The position numbers and the translations under genes were made by a program. The notes below the pieces were generated by a model. It saw nothing but the letters and a program-made list of their open reading frames with translations, searched no databases and was not told the origin of the DNA. Shown in pieces: positions 11,738 through 50,564 of a stretch of DNA of 64,000 nucleotides (position 1 is the stretch's first letter; every line of letters begins with the position of its first letter). The stretch covers positions 2,566,109 through 2,630,108 of the forward strand of contig NW_024037056.1 of assembly GCF_015706575.1 (NCBI RefSeq), read 5' to 3'. This DNA comes from Patiria miniata. Its lineage: Eukaryota > Echinodermata > Asteroidea > Valvatida > Asterinidae.

Positions 11738-14367
11738 AAAGATGCCCGCTATAGTAAAAGGTCTATACAAATAATGTCTATCATATTCAAACAAGTTTGA
11801 CTTGTAACTTAAGCTTGAAAAATCTATTCAGTACAAACTGAGGAGAAGTTAGATTTGTAAGTGCGTGGGTAGCTGTCATCATAGCTACTTTTTCGGTGCC
11901 TGTCTCTGACTTGAACTTTGCTTTATCATCGTACATTACTGAAAACATGGCACGGGCAAGGTCGGTGAAAGTGGGAAGTTTGATAAAAGGGAGTGTAAAG
12001 AATCAAGCTTCAACGCTCATGCATGCTGTATACTATAGAAAAATAGTTCATGGCAATCTCTTTGTTTTGTAAATTACACATGTGCCGGTTGTCCCGTGAA
12101 ATTAAACCAGTGATTGTCCAAAAACAAATGGGCGAAAAATGCCGCATTTTCACTTCATCACAGTCGATATTGTTGTCAGTTCAGTCATGTTTGACGGGAG
12201 CTGCAGAGTTTCAAGGCTTTTGGGGAGTTGTTTGTCTAGCAGTATCATTGCCTAATTGCGTGGCAAGGGAGTTGTCGCTTTGGTTTTGACCCCATTCTAT
12301 GAATTCTAAAGAAAACAAAAGTAAAACGAATTAGTGAGGGGACTTTTTAAAAATAATTGTCTTTGACGGTCTTGGAATGAGTTTCAAAGTTTAACATAAC
12401 TACCAGTTTGTGGGCCGCTAAATCTAATCCTGTGTGAGGTGGATGTGAATTTATCAACAGGCATCCTCAATTAAAATTCCCTCCCCTCCTAAAATCACGT
12501 CCATGGCTGTACTATAGGGGTGTGCAGTTTTTACCGGTAGTGCGGGACCCGGGTCCCCCCTCCCAAAAAACAACAACACGAGTACCCGGGTACCCGTTCA
12601 AGAAACCCAGCCCCAAAAAATACCAATCTCCGAAGTTGCTGTTCATTACGTTCATAAAGGTCCGCACGATAATACATGGGTGATTCAATGCAGCACGCAG
12701 CAGGTGTGTACATTGAGATTTCAAACTTTAGATACAAAATGTAAAACTTTCTCGAGCATCATAAACGTGAAATATGTTCTGTGCTTCCATGTAGACTTGT
12801 TTTCATTCTGAAAATTCCCCACAAATGACATTAATTCGAAACTTTTTTTGTGAGCGTCTAAGAAGTGACTACAAATTGTTTGATAGTTGGTTAGGGCCCA
12901 CGGATACCCGATCTCATTATCTGGAACCGGTTCCTAACATTCGATTACTCGCAAGTAACCGGCTCCGTTGCGTAGCCATTGCCATTACAGACTATTTACA
13001 GACGCTGACGTAAAGATGCCGTTTGGAGATCGAGCAAAGTTGATCCCTCGTATATATTGATTCTTCTGTGCACATGAACAACTACTGAAGACTGTTATCA
13101 TAGCCCTGTACAGCTGCAATTCCCATTTTGGTGGAAATTCACGGAACCATGCCATTAAACTAGTATTTATTATTATTATTATTAGATAATATTTCAGGCA
13201 ACATCGAAATACATGGCAATTTAAATTTACAATTTAGGCCTACAAAATTCATTACATTAAAATGACAAGACACAACAATGGAAAATTGGAAAAGGGATAA
13301 AATACAAAGGGCTAAGATATACAAGAAACTAAAATACCAGAAACATTCCATTGTACCATGCAGGCCTGCAGGGTTGCCTACAAAGCTAGGGGACTTTGAG
13401 AAAAAAAAGCTGATGGACGGGATCTCCAGCTATACAACAGTAGTTGTTTTACACAAAACACGAAATCCATACTTCAAATCACAGTCGTGTAATTCCTGCT
13501 TCCCATTTGAATTCAAATTCATATCATATGATGATTTAATATCAAGACTTTTCAAATGCCGGGTTGTATCTGTGCCTTGTCTGAATCAGAGTGCTTTCTA
13601 CGTTTCGGCAGTCCGTTTTCTTCTCATCTTGTTCTACACTTGTTTTGAGCTGTGCTCAGTTTGCCATTCCAGTGCAATCCATAAATAGAGGAATTGTTTG
13701 AAGTACTTTAATAAGTACATTATTTGAATAAATCAAAAACTGTTTCGTAATATGAGTACAGCCACTCTTTACATTCCAGAATAGTGTTATGGTTTTGAGA
13801 AACTTGGCACACTGCTGTCAATCTATGAGAACGCATGTCATGCAGTCTCAATTTGAATGCAGTCATTTGTTTAGCCTTTGATGGGAAATGAAAGGCCGTA
13901 AACAATCTTTAATTTCCCGGATGGTCTTAGACGAAAGTACACGTTTTCTCTCGGAACACCACTGGCCAGGCTTCAGCTTAGCGCTGGTGATTAGGAATTC
14001 ACAGTGTGTATTAGCATTTGGATAATATCCACGTCGAAATTTTAGAAATGAAAACGCATACAATGTCATTTCGACCCTCCAAAGGCGGGCCAGCCGGCTG
14101 TGATCCACGGGGGACTAGTCGAACAAACTGGGTGCTCTGTTTGTCCTGGTATCATGGGTCTCAATTTGCCTTATTTAGGCAGTAACAGACTTTGTTTCCT
14201 ACAGAAGTTAACAAGTGGTAGGAAATTTATTTTTTGGTAATTAAGATAGGTGGGCAGTAGATGAGCTCTGAATTTGGCAGCCACGGCAGGCCAACTTTTT
14301 AGGGTTGATATTAAAGTATTGGCCTGTACGTGTAGGTGAGGACAATCCGTACAAAAACTCCCTATAA
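11738..14367. other. Non-coding sequence; end of the segmental duplication
   Basis: No supported gene. It includes an ATT microsatellite at 13168-13182. Similarity to the right arm can be followed to 13912, where the right copy reaches the window end, so the true duplication boundary cannot be seen here. The stretch 13913-14367 has no partner in the window. Confidence 0.5.
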
Positions 14368-14742
14368 GGCCCCCCCCCCCAAAAAAAGTCTCCGGTTTCT
14401 GGTATGTAGCTTGCCCAGAAAGTGGTGCGGCGACGGGGCCTTTTTTTTTTTACCTGTTTTTTTTTTTGGCTTCAAATGTCGGCTGATGACTGCAAATGGT
14501 GCCCGACTAAACTTAGTGCAAATATTATGGGAGACCAGAGAGGCCACATAAAGCTTATTCTCGATCATAACCCCATCTAAAAACACGTTAAAATTGTGCA
14601 GCAGCAGGATTCCAGTCAAACCAGTGAGTTTGGCGGTTTTGAGACATCATCTTTCATTGAAAAAAAACTTTTTCATTTTGCCGACGCGCATGGCTACGGC
14701 GACGCGCGCGCATACCAGAAACCGGAGACTTTTTTTTTGGCC
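14368..14742. mobile_element. Harbinger-like MITE, copy 1
   Basis: Terminal inverted repeats begin GGCC, then a homopolymer run, then GTCTCCGGTTTCTGGTATG. The right end is the inverse (CATACCAGAAACCGGAGAC, T run, GGCC). A 3-bp duplication TAA flanks it (14365-14367 and 14743-14745), the TWA target expected of PIF/Harbinger transposons. The 375-bp interior matches the element at 17023-17373 in opposite orientation. No transposase is encoded. Confidence 0.8.
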
Positions 14743-14745
14743 TAA

Positions 14746-14852
14746 TGGGTGCATTTAGAGGTCGGATGGATGAGTCCTCCCACAGTAATTCACGTCAATC
14801 AGTTTGATCAGTGGTGTGATGAAATCAGTCAACCTTAGGAATAGACAGTCGG
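14746..14852. other. Short spacer upstream of the 97-bp repeats
   Basis: No recognised feature between the MITE and the promoter-proximal tandem repeats. Confidence 0.4.
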
Positions 14853-15143
14853 TTTAGGTACTCAATCACTGGCAGCCCACGGGGGGTCTGAGGATGGACC
14901 AATCAGATAGCGGAATCCTGTCCATCAAAGTTTGCCAGCTTATCACAAGTTTAGGTACTCAATCACTGGCGGCCCATGGGGGGTCTGAGGATAAACCAAT
15001 CAGATAGCGGAATCCTGTCCATCAAAGTTTGCCAGCTTATCACAAGTTTAGGTACTCAATCACTGGCGGCCCATGGGGGGTCTGAGGATGAACCAATCAG
15101 ATAGTGGAATCCTGTCCATCAAAGTTTGCCAGCTTATCACAAG
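14853..15143 (+). promoter_or_regulatory. Three 97-bp tandem repeats with CCAAT and GATA-type motifs, probable promoter region
   Basis: Copies start at 14853, 14950 and 15047 and differ at only a few bases. Each holds CCAATCAGATAG (CCAAT at 14899, 14996, 15093). This combines a consensus CCAAT box with an overlapping AGATAG, changed to AGATAG followed by T in the third copy. Each also holds CTTATCA, the reverse of TGATAAG, a second GATA-type site. The block ends 170 bp before the ATG of the large gene. Motifs and periodicity are seen; a role in its transcription is inference from position. A T-rich/A-rich TATTTAAAAAA at about 15236 could serve as a TATA-like element. Confidence 0.5.
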
Positions 15144-15312
15144 TTGAGTTTGTCCACTCTTCGTTCTTGGTTGGAAACTGCACAACTTTATCTCACAGAG
15201 TGAGGAACGGACGGTTGCTGATATTTCAATTTCTTATTTAAAAAAAAAGTGATTGAAAACAGTACTTTGAAGCAAGTTGAACTAGTTTAACAGTGTACAC
15301 GTAGGCGTGGAT

Positions 15313-42207
<26,895 letters not shown>

Positions 42208-42538
42208 CTGCGACTCTGCAATTCTTCGCTGTAATTAAAAGGAAATTGGTAGATCTCTTTCTTTATCAAATTTAAAATGTCCGTCTTTAACTTGATCATT
42301 TTGATGTACTGCATCCATCGTAGAACTGTACTTTCGCCACCAGCTTAAGCTGCTTTAACTACAGCAACCCTTTCAAGACAGTTGGGTATTTGTATTTATA
42401 AGTTATAAGCCTAGCTGCACTTCTTTTCTGTTCTGTTCTTTGTTCTGTGCACATTTTGTATATTAAGGTTAAAGACTTTGTACAAATTAGCAATTAAGCA
42501 AATTAAGCAATGGGCCAAAAAGCAATATACTGTGTATC

Positions 42539-42752
42539 TGGGCCAAATTTCATGGCATGCTTACCAAAGAATCCGTGCTTGCGATCACCATTTTGTGCTA
42601 ACCGCGCTAGCAGAAAAATTCTGTGCTAGCCCTGTAAGCACAGAATCCTTAGTTACGAAATTCCTCGCTGACCCGTGAAATACGCTAAGCAGGGAATATT
42701 CCGCTCTAGTAAGCAGGGATTTTTCGCTGCCGGTCAGCAGAGCCAAGAAATC
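42539..42752. repeat. Small inverted-repeat element within the 3' UTR
   Basis: CTGGGCCAAATTTCATGGC at the left is the imperfect inverse of GCCAAGAAATCAGGCCCCAG at the right. Between them are repeated AAGCAGGGA and GTGCTAGC/AAGCACAGAAT phrases. If transcribed it would add a hairpin to the mRNA. Confidence 0.55.
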
Positions 42753-43112
42753 AGGCCCCAGTAACCCACCAACCCTAAAATTGGGGTTGACATTTGACAT
42801 TTTTGAAAAACATAAAAAAAATTATAGCGTGAAGCTTGCCTGAGAGCTAATGTGATTGTTGCATAATTTCGGGCTTTGCAATGACAAGCTGGAAAACATT
42901 CTTACAGTTACAGCCAAATCTTCCTCTAAGCTGGAGAAATCTTCCTCAAAGCTGGAGAATATTGGTACAGTGTACCAGCCTCTTGTGTAAATATTTATAT
43001 ACTCTATATTTATAGAACCTTAACAGTAAAATGCATATTTTGCAACTTTGAGTCTAATTTTGTATATTTTTTGAGTGTGTAATTTTTTAAATTTTTTTTA
43101 GGAATTTTTTTT

Positions 43113-43118
43113 AATAAA
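43113..43118 (+). terminator. AATAAA polyadenylation signal
   Basis: Canonical AATAAA followed by the T/GT-rich TGTTTTATTTGATTTGTGAG, a suitable downstream element. It is the clearest hexamer with such a context after the TAG at 42207. Confidence 0.5.
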
Positions 43119-43140
43119 TATGTTTTATTTGATTTGTGAG

Positions 43141-44845
43141 ACTAAGTCAAGTTTAAGGCATTCTGATATGACTTCAAGTTTGATATCATTAATGCCAAAC
43201 ATATTCGTAATTAAAGTAAAACTTTGGGTTTATTGAAAAACAATATGGTCAAATTGGTTATAGTCTTTACAGTAATTTTTTTGGTGTTCAAAATGCTTTG
43301 GTCGAAAATGCTCCCCTGCTCACGCTCGAAAAAATGATAAATTGAGAATATAATGAATAAGTTAAGGATTTTTTAGGGAAAATTTGCTTCCCCCCTTGAA
43401 AAAAAACTGGCGACGCCCATGCCGTTTAACTCTTTAATTTGGTCAAATGCCTGAAATCTCATGAACCATGAACCAAATTAATTAACCAAGTCACAAAACA
43501 AATTATACACAATATCTGAATATCATTTCAGCCAATGGAACACTTCGGAGATGAGGTTGGCGCAATCCTGCAAGTTACGGCCACGACTAGACCCCATGCC
43601 GGCCTACCAAACAAGACAATTTTCTTTATAACAGTTTAACAATTGATGAAGGGATGTTAAGTTAACATTGAAATACATTTTGTTTTGTTAATCATACATG
43701 TACAGGGTGAGTCAAAAAGAAAATTACCCAATTTGAACGATACTTTACAAATATTTGGCTTGCTCCATTTCACATTTTAAAAAATGGGGATAAAGTACAT
43801 CTTATTGACTTTTAACTGTGAACATTTCATGTAATTAACATACTAATAAATTTCCAGGTTATGGCTATTTAAAAAAAAAAGACCACAAAACTCGGCTGTC
43901 CACCACTGATCATTTACCAATCTACGAACTCAGCTGTCTATTATTTGTAGCTTTATTGTGGAAACTGTCGGGATAAATTTCCCACGGCTGACTGGCACAG
44001 AATTGCCTGAAAATGTATAAACTAGAAAGTGAATTGGGCCCGCAATAAATGGGAGGGGAAAGTTCTTTTGTCGCTCATAAAATGCTTGTCGAATTAATTT
44101 CGGTCATGCACAGTTAAGTGCTGAACCGTTCGGCCACCGGCTGCGGAAGCCGGGAGGGAGGTATTTTCAACGTTTCGCTGGCATTTTGACTATAAAAATC
44201 TTCGTGTTTATTTCCGGAGCTTTGCCAATTTTAGGCTGCAGTGCAGAGGCGAGAGTGTGCGTATTTTGGAAGGCGTTTGAGCGAAAGACTCGGGTTGTCA
44301 TCTCATGCAGACCGCACGGTCTCTTTCGCTTGCCTTAGTTAAATGTATCCTTTCATCCGACGTTAACACAATTTTCCTTCATATTAATTTCAGCTACATT
44401 TCAAAGATAATTGTGTCGGTCGCGGAAACAAATTCACGTCTCTCAATAACGACCAGAAATGACAGAAAACCCCGCTAGTGTACATCTGACGCGTCAGCGA
44501 TTATTTTTCTTAAGTTTAAACAGTGAATGAAGCCATATAATTTTTTTAACGAAACTGTCAACATTATATTAGATTGATATAAGATATACGGGCTCGTAGT
44601 TGAAAAAAAAAATGAGAGGCCGGAACTAATATGACGCCTTTAGCGCTCCGACCGTTCGATTTTTGAGGAGCAAAATTTCGTGCCCTGAAAATACCCTTGG
44701 ATAATACCTTGAAATGAAAACGGCAAATTTTCAGTGTGTAGTTTTGTGACCGTTCATCCAAATGCGCCTTTCAACGATCATCCAAGCTGAGAAGTAATAC
44801 TGAAATTACTGTCTCTTACTCTCTTACGCAAGGATGAAAATGGTA
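43141..44845. other. Intergenic sequence
   Basis: No gene is supported. At 43701 the sequence TACAGGGTGAGTCAAAAAG resembles one terminus of mariner-like elements, but no matching inverted end was found within the following kilobase. The remainder is AT-rich without recognisable structure. Confidence 0.4.
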
Positions 44846-45295
44846 CACTCTAAAAAGGCTCTAGTCAGATTGACCTGGAATGTGCGATCATCCGGGTTAA
44901 CGCTTTTCCAGGTGAAAAAAGTTGACACTCATGTTGGTCGAAAAAGTGACCGTTGCCGCGAAAAACATATGACACATTTCCGGGTCATTTTGACCCAAAA
45001 AACCTTGGTTTTATTAAAAGTCAGTTTGACCCGAAAGTGTGTATTTTGACCCGGTAATGGGTAAAGACTAGAAACTCTGGGTCAATTTGAGCAGGGAGTT
45101 TTATTTATATGTAGTTTACACTCTTTAAAGACCAGAGTCAAATTTACCTGGACACTTTTCTGAGTCAAAATTAACCTTCTCAATTTTACCCCAAAAATGC
45201 CGGTTTTACTCAAAATGTTGTCATTTTCAACCCAGAAGAGTGTCAGATCTGCAGCGGATTCAAGGTCGAATTTGATCCTTGATCTTTAAGAGTGG
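44846..45295. repeat. Two related repeat units rich in TTTGACCC
   Basis: ACACTCTAAAAAGGCTCTAG near 44847 and ACACTCTTTAAAGACCAGAG near 45118 begin two related units, both followed by TCA-A/G-ATT-GACCTGG-like text. The interior carries repeated TTTTGACCC/GGGTCAAA words. The right edge ATCTTTAAGAGTG near 45282 is the inverse of the ACACTCTTTAAAGA start. This suggests a pair of inverted-repeat MITEs. Confidence 0.5.
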
Positions 45296-46138
45296 AATTA
45301 ATAATATTGTGAGGATCCACGGTTAGTACGCGGAGATTATTAGTTTTCTATAGGCCTACTATTTTTCACAATCTGCAAGTTATGGCAGTGCGAACGTTAT
45401 CAAACAACGAACTTCTCGGTTCTGGGAGCCTTTTGTGTATTTCAAAGCGAACCGTTGATGGCATACAATGCGACCAAACATGCTACGCCGGTCCCGGCCG
45501 ACTAGACGCTAAAGAGATATGCGGTCAAGCGCACGAAGCTCGATCCTTCAACAAAAAAACACTTTCCCTTTTCACTGGTAAACAATGTGTGACGGCGGTG
45601 ACAACCATTTATTCGCCAACTTCTTTTTGGGTTATTTGTTCTTTCTCTATGGTATAATAGTGCAGTTAGCTGGCTGCCTTCAATACATTTTTCTTCGCAC
45701 AGGGGTGGATCTAACTTTTAGGAAACGGTGTGTGTTATGAAGGGGTGTTAAGTGAGTGTGCCATACTAGGGGGAGGCACGCCTTGCCAGGTGGTCGATCG
45801 GAGGGCTTGCCCCAGTACATGGACAATTTTGAAATCTACGATATCATGTTGTTTCCTGCATTCTTATACAAGTTAGTCTTGAAAAAAAGAAATACATTTT
45901 TAGGCGGACTGCGTTCGCCTTATGCAAGGCCCATTTATGCGCATGCGTGCATTATTATAAATGTATTAGTCCATTGTTATGTTGGGGCATTGATCAGAAT
46001 TCGAAAGATGGGATATCTGTATCTGTTAGATTCTGTACAAACGCCTGGTGTGGCTTTCGCGTACAGCCTCGTGGTGTATGTATGAGGATAACTGCCAGAA
46101 ACACCGGGGCGAACCCCTTCTCTTAGCGATAAGTGTTT
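45296..46138. other. Intergenic sequence
   Basis: Open frames of about 90 and 109 codons (from 45382 and 45756) show no recognisable domain, no codon support and no splice context. Nothing else identified. Confidence 0.4.
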
Positions 46139-46950
46139 GCTGGGTTCTTTTATGTGCATTTATACAACCCACGGGACGGCTTTACGTCCCATCCGAAGGA
46201 CGGAGCAATAATGGTTAAGTGCCTTGCTCAAGGGCACAAGTGTCCGGGCCCGGTGTCACGGTCTCACTTCTCCGGCGTGCTAGCTTCTCCGGGTCGATTT
46301 GGCGGATAACTGAGCACGTTACAGTGCACGTTACATGAGCACGATTCATGCTCATGTGTCCGCTGTGCTTACTTTTCCCATGGAGGAAGTCTATTCCTTC
46401 CTCCATGCTTTTCCTCGGGCTGTTTTCTGAAGTCTACCAAGCCCATTACAGTGAGGGATGACACCCAAGAATGTGTTATGTAACACTTCCTGTGGGTCAA
46501 GTCATTCCATGGTCTTGCAAGCATTCTGATTTGTGTTCCCAGCGTCATGCATGTGTGTGTTCATGGAGGAATAATTAAGAACGAACTCCTTGGTCCGTGT
46601 TCCTTGCTCGTTCGTGGTCCATTTTGTCCTTATTTTTGCAACCACGGCTTAAAATAAATGTGCATTTCAAATTCAAGTCTTTAATATTGGGAGTTAATAG
46701 TGCGCGCCACGAAAATTCTATGCATACAAATATCTTACGTACACAAGTACAGCCCCGAAAAACTCAGCACACTAATACAGTGACGAAATTGTACACTACT
46801 GCGCAATTTTGTGCATGCGTGTTGAAGCGAAAATTCCGTTTTGGAGAAGCTAGCACGCCGGAGAAGTGAGACCGTGACACCGGGCTTGAACCCACGCCAC
46901 TGTTGCCTCTGAAACACCAGAGCATGAGTCCACCAGGCCATGTCACCCCA
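46139..46950. repeat. Marine-type dispersed repeat split by a transposon
   Basis: The left part (46139-46247) has GGCTTTACGTCCCATCCGAA and GTGCCTTGCTCAAGGGCAC. The right part (46886-46950) has TTGAACCCACGCC, AACACCAGAGCATGAGTCC and AGGCCATG. Removing 46248-46885 rejoins these in the usual order of this repeat. Confidence 0.65.
46248..46885. mobile_element. 638-bp element with perfect 43-bp terminal inverted repeats
   Basis: 46248-46290 and 46843-46885 are exact reverse complements (GCCCGGTGTCACGGTCTCAC... and its inverse). The perfect match indicates a recent insertion. The target duplication cannot be fixed, because both the target and the element ends contain GGGC. A 90-codon frame inside has no recognisable domain; no transposase was seen. 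Confidence 0.8.
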
Positions 46951-47244
46951 TTATCAGCGAGTAATACGCTGTGCAGGGCCTATAGGCCATAGCATGGCAC
47001 ACGACGTAGTCGGGAAGCTGACGTACCGATTTTCCCCTTGTGTATTTCACAGATTGGGATGGGCGGCATCCGAAGGGAACATAGCACGTCCTTCCCCTTC
47101 ATATCTGTTGTGGTGATCGGAAACCGTACGTCAAACCGCGATTCGCGCCAATACGTTTTCAAAGGTTAATTGATTATGTGGCGTCGTGTGGTTTATTGTT
47201 TGTGTCCTTGTAGCCTATGTGATAAGCCTAGGTACTGCGCTCTC
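46951..47244. other. Sequence bordering the right arm
   Basis: No gene or repeat recognised. If the arms are part of a longer duplication, the partner of this stretch would lie before base 1 of the window. Confidence 0.4.
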
Positions 47245-48127
47245 TCACCCATATCCGTTCAGACAAACACTCTACACTGCCTTTTTCTTTCGAAATATGC
47301 CTATACATGTAACAATGATCAACACTCGTACCTTGCCATGCATTATGGAAGAGCCTTTATTGACAATACATTTGACTAAACTTTCGCCAGGTGGATTGAA
47401 AGTTTTCAACTGAGTGTGTCTACTGCAACCTGGCCTAAATGCGACCTAAATTATTGAAAAAGTAGGTCTATGCTATCATTAATTAATTTAACTCAACTTC
47501 AGCAGGAGTGGGTATGCAAGGGCCATATTTTGGAAATCATCCCAAAAATGTGAGGCTTAAGTTAGGCCTACTCCGGCGATCAGTAACTGCCTAAGTCATT
47601 TTTTTTAAGGACGAAACACAAGTTAATCAAATTCGTTCATTGTACGTTTATTATCCGATCATTATAATACAGTTTTCCCCTCCCTTTTCGTCCCCCCCCC
47701 CCGCCAAATCATTTTTTTGTAACCTTCAATAAAACTAAAAAAGGTTTTTTCTACATTGTTTAAATGGTCACTGTTTGTAAAGCAAATTGAGAAATTGGGA
47801 GCGCCCCCAAGTGGCAGCATTTTCATAATAGTCTGGTCCCCTCAACGTACTTCCGGATTCACTTGTGTCACATCTACCGTACGCGCGCACGGATAGAGCG
47901 GGTGAAAAGCTGGGTCACTGACACATAATCCATGCTGAAATCAAGCGCGGTAAGTACAAACAATTTGGATGTTTTTACTGGTGTTACTTACGGGATCACT
48001 TTGCACAAGAAGTGCAACTCTCTGTTTATTTTTATCTCGATATTTGCCTCTGAATTAAATCGCACAAGGAATTTGCTGTGCGTTGTGTTTGTGTCTCTCT
48101 AGTTTTGACGTACTGAGTCTGGCCTGT

Positions 48128-48712
48128 TAGTGTTGTAGTACTCGTACTCGGTACTCGTATTCAAGTGCTACTCGAGTACTTTTTTTGAGTACTCGTACTC
48201 GTACTCGAATTGACAGTACTCATGCTCGGGCAGCAAAGTACTCATACTCGACATGTCGAAATTGTACTCCAGCATCAAAGTACTCGTACTCGAATAGCAG
48301 TACTGGGGGGGGGGGGGGGATTGAAGCTTGACCATGTTGACCATGTAGACCACAGCCTTATTTTATCGATACTTTCAGTTTGAAAATGGTGAAATGGCCA
48401 ACGGCTTGCGGAGAAATCAAAGTTTCCTGATTTTTCTCTGGGCACGTTCGGACAAACAAATTTAACAGATAGCCGTGAGTAGGTCTGTATATCGGTCTGA
48501 CTGGGCCTGGGCCAATTACGCACAGTGAACCATTTGCCGTATTCGAAAATACAACTACAAGTACTCGTACTCGTACTCGTAAGTACAAGTACTCGTACTC
48601 GGAGACCTGTTCTTGTACTCGGAGGTACAAGTACTCGTACTCGTATTTGCACTCAACCTAAGTACTCGGCAGTACTCGGTACTCGGAAAAAAAGTACTCG
48701 ACTACAACACTG
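48128..48712. mobile_element. hAT-like TACTCG element (right copy)
   Basis: Counterpart of 879-1440, with the same termini (TAGTGTTGTAGT and ACTACAACACTG). It differs in the number of TACTCG hexamers and lacks a few bases near 48540, as expected of unstable short repeats. Confidence 0.6.
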
Positions 48713-49955
48713 TGTCTGTCTCTAGCTAGTCCGAGTAACTTGGACCCAACTTATCAACTTTTTTAAACATTTAACAAGCATTTTGTTTTTATAAAAAAAC
48801 CTGGTAACATTATTTATTTGCTATAAAGTATAATCACTTGACAGTTGGCTGGATAGTCAAAATAGTTTGTTGAATGTCGGGGAGGAAGAAATATCATTTT
48901 TTCTTTTAGAGGAGGGTGTGGGAGGGTGACAAAAAATTCCAGTGAGACTCACATAATCAAGTCTTGACTGAAAACCCAAACCACTATTGGTTCTTGGGCA
49001 AGGTTCAAACCGGAGTCACTACCAGTACCAGGGGCGTATCAAAGATTTTGTTTTTTTGCAAGGGGAAGGGGGTCAGGCCCGTCAAATTGTTTTATATCCG
49101 ATTGTTGCGAACAGGTGGACATAACTGGTAATTTTTATTACTATCAGAGCAGTTTTATGAGTTTTTTCCGCCCTGTCCCCTTCCTTTTTTTGTATCCGCA
49201 CCTGACTACATTGGACCATGGAGGTGATCATTTGGTTAGGAAGGTACCGCTATATACCAACCTGATCTCAAGAAGCTTAAATTCACTGGGCAAAAAAGGG
49301 AGAAGAATTTTGTGTTTCTGATAAACCAACCGACCCTTAACTTTTGCTTGTACATACACTCACAACTTGAATTGCAAAAAAATAGGCAAAACAGTTTAGT
49401 AAAAAAAAACACACAGTTTAACTCTTGCCCTATTTGATCCTCCAAATCAATTCAGTATTGGAAAAAAAAGTGACTCGCCCATTTTTTTTTGGCAAAACCC
49501 TCTAGTGTCTGCCACTGTCCATACTTTGGAGTGAACCAGAGAACACTCCAAGAACTGTCACAGGGTATTGCAGAAAGCTTAGCCATGGTGTGAGGAAACC
49601 GTTTGGTCAGCAATAAACAATGAGACCAAAGTAAACAAGTCTGCCATGTCTGTGGTAAAATCGCTTGGCTGCTGAGTCCATGTATTAATAGCTCCATGGT
49701 CAAAGCATGGAGAAAATATGTTTGATTTCTTCATATGGTCAAAGCATGATAGTCTGTGGTCAAAGAATCTGCCAATGCACTCCTATTGGAGTACATTGGC
49801 ATGTACTATCCCGACGTGCAATAGTCAACCCTCATAGTACATTTATTTAAAGTTACCGAGTAGCTTGAAAAGAACAGTCTAGAAATGTAATGACGTATAT
49901 GTACACGAGTTATGTAAACACGTCCAAGGTTTTACTTTTCCAATGGTAAACTTTA

Positions 49956-50564
49956 CTTAAGCCGTGTCCGCACTGGACTTTTTTTTTTGAAGGTTTTACC
50001 GAGACGACGGTAAAATGAAAAATGGTCAAATGTGACCACTGTCCGCACTTGGACTTTCGACACGGGAAATTTTACCCCGACCGCGTGGGAGAAGTAACCG
50101 AGCTGTCACAGTGTCAGTATAATGACTCACCGTACGCAGAAAACAAATTGCCGATCACATTTTCAGCCACCGATACGCTCAGTAATATTACACACGCCAT
50201 TTGCATGCATAACATAATCGTTTACACGATATTATTTCATCTTGACACGCTAAATCTTGACGAAAGGGCCTATAATTCTGACGCATTTGTGATGCACGTC
50301 GTCGAAGCCATGCCGCTGTACGATGTTCCGTGCGGCAGCAGTGCCATCAGTATTCGTTGGTTCCCATCGCATGCTTACAGAATCGAAGCTATGATGTGGG
50401 CCAGGAACCAGTGACTACGGCCTACGTACGGTACCGGACCATGATGTTCCGTGCATGACTACAGTAGCTTATCAGGACGAATTTGGATCGTAGAAAATAA
50501 CAATACATCGGTGGAGAAAGAGAATTTCCGCAAATTAATTCTCAGAATGTGATCTCTCTTCTCT
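49956..50564. mobile_element. Insertion of about 0.6 kb found only in the right arm
   Basis: The left arm runs straight through at 2672-2685 (CTTTAAAGTTACACTGAAAG), whereas here about 609 bp intervene. It starts with TTAAGCCGTGTCCGCACT and has a second GTCCGCACTTGGACTTT about 75 bp on. It carries a 130-codon open frame (50022-50414) without a domain I recognise. No clear terminal repeats or target duplication were found, so the element type is unknown and the edges are approximate. Confidence 0.55.

Larger units (their letters stand above)
1..13912. repeat. Left arm of a large direct segmental duplication
   Basis: This stretch reappears in the same orientation at 47245-64000. Base 1 corresponds to 47245, base 9434 to about 59481, and 13892-13912 to the last 21 bases of the window. 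The offset grows from 47244 to about 50088 because the right arm carries extra insertions. Long stretches such as 10690-11800 match at a constant offset of 50016 with almost no differences, so the duplication is recent or allelic. No convincing coding exon was found here; the open frames are short and lie in repeats. The left end is cut by the window start. Confidence 0.9.
42208..43140 (+). other. Probable 3' untranslated region
   Basis: AT-rich sequence from the stop codon to a polyadenylation signal about 0.9 kb downstream. It includes a small inverted-repeat element (42539-42752). The end is inferred, not observed. Confidence 0.5.

Noticed and set aside
13278-13688. 136-codon frame in the left arm
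   Set aside because: The right-arm counterpart (63291-63602) is frameshifted and shorter, and the translation has no domain, so coding constraint is absent.
43701-43760. Full mariner-like transposon suggested by ACAGGGTGAGTCAAAAAG
   Set aside because: Only one possible terminus is visible; no inverted partner or transposase was found downstream.
45382-46085. Open frames of 91 and 109 codons in the 3' flank
   Set aside because: No domain, splice or promoter context.
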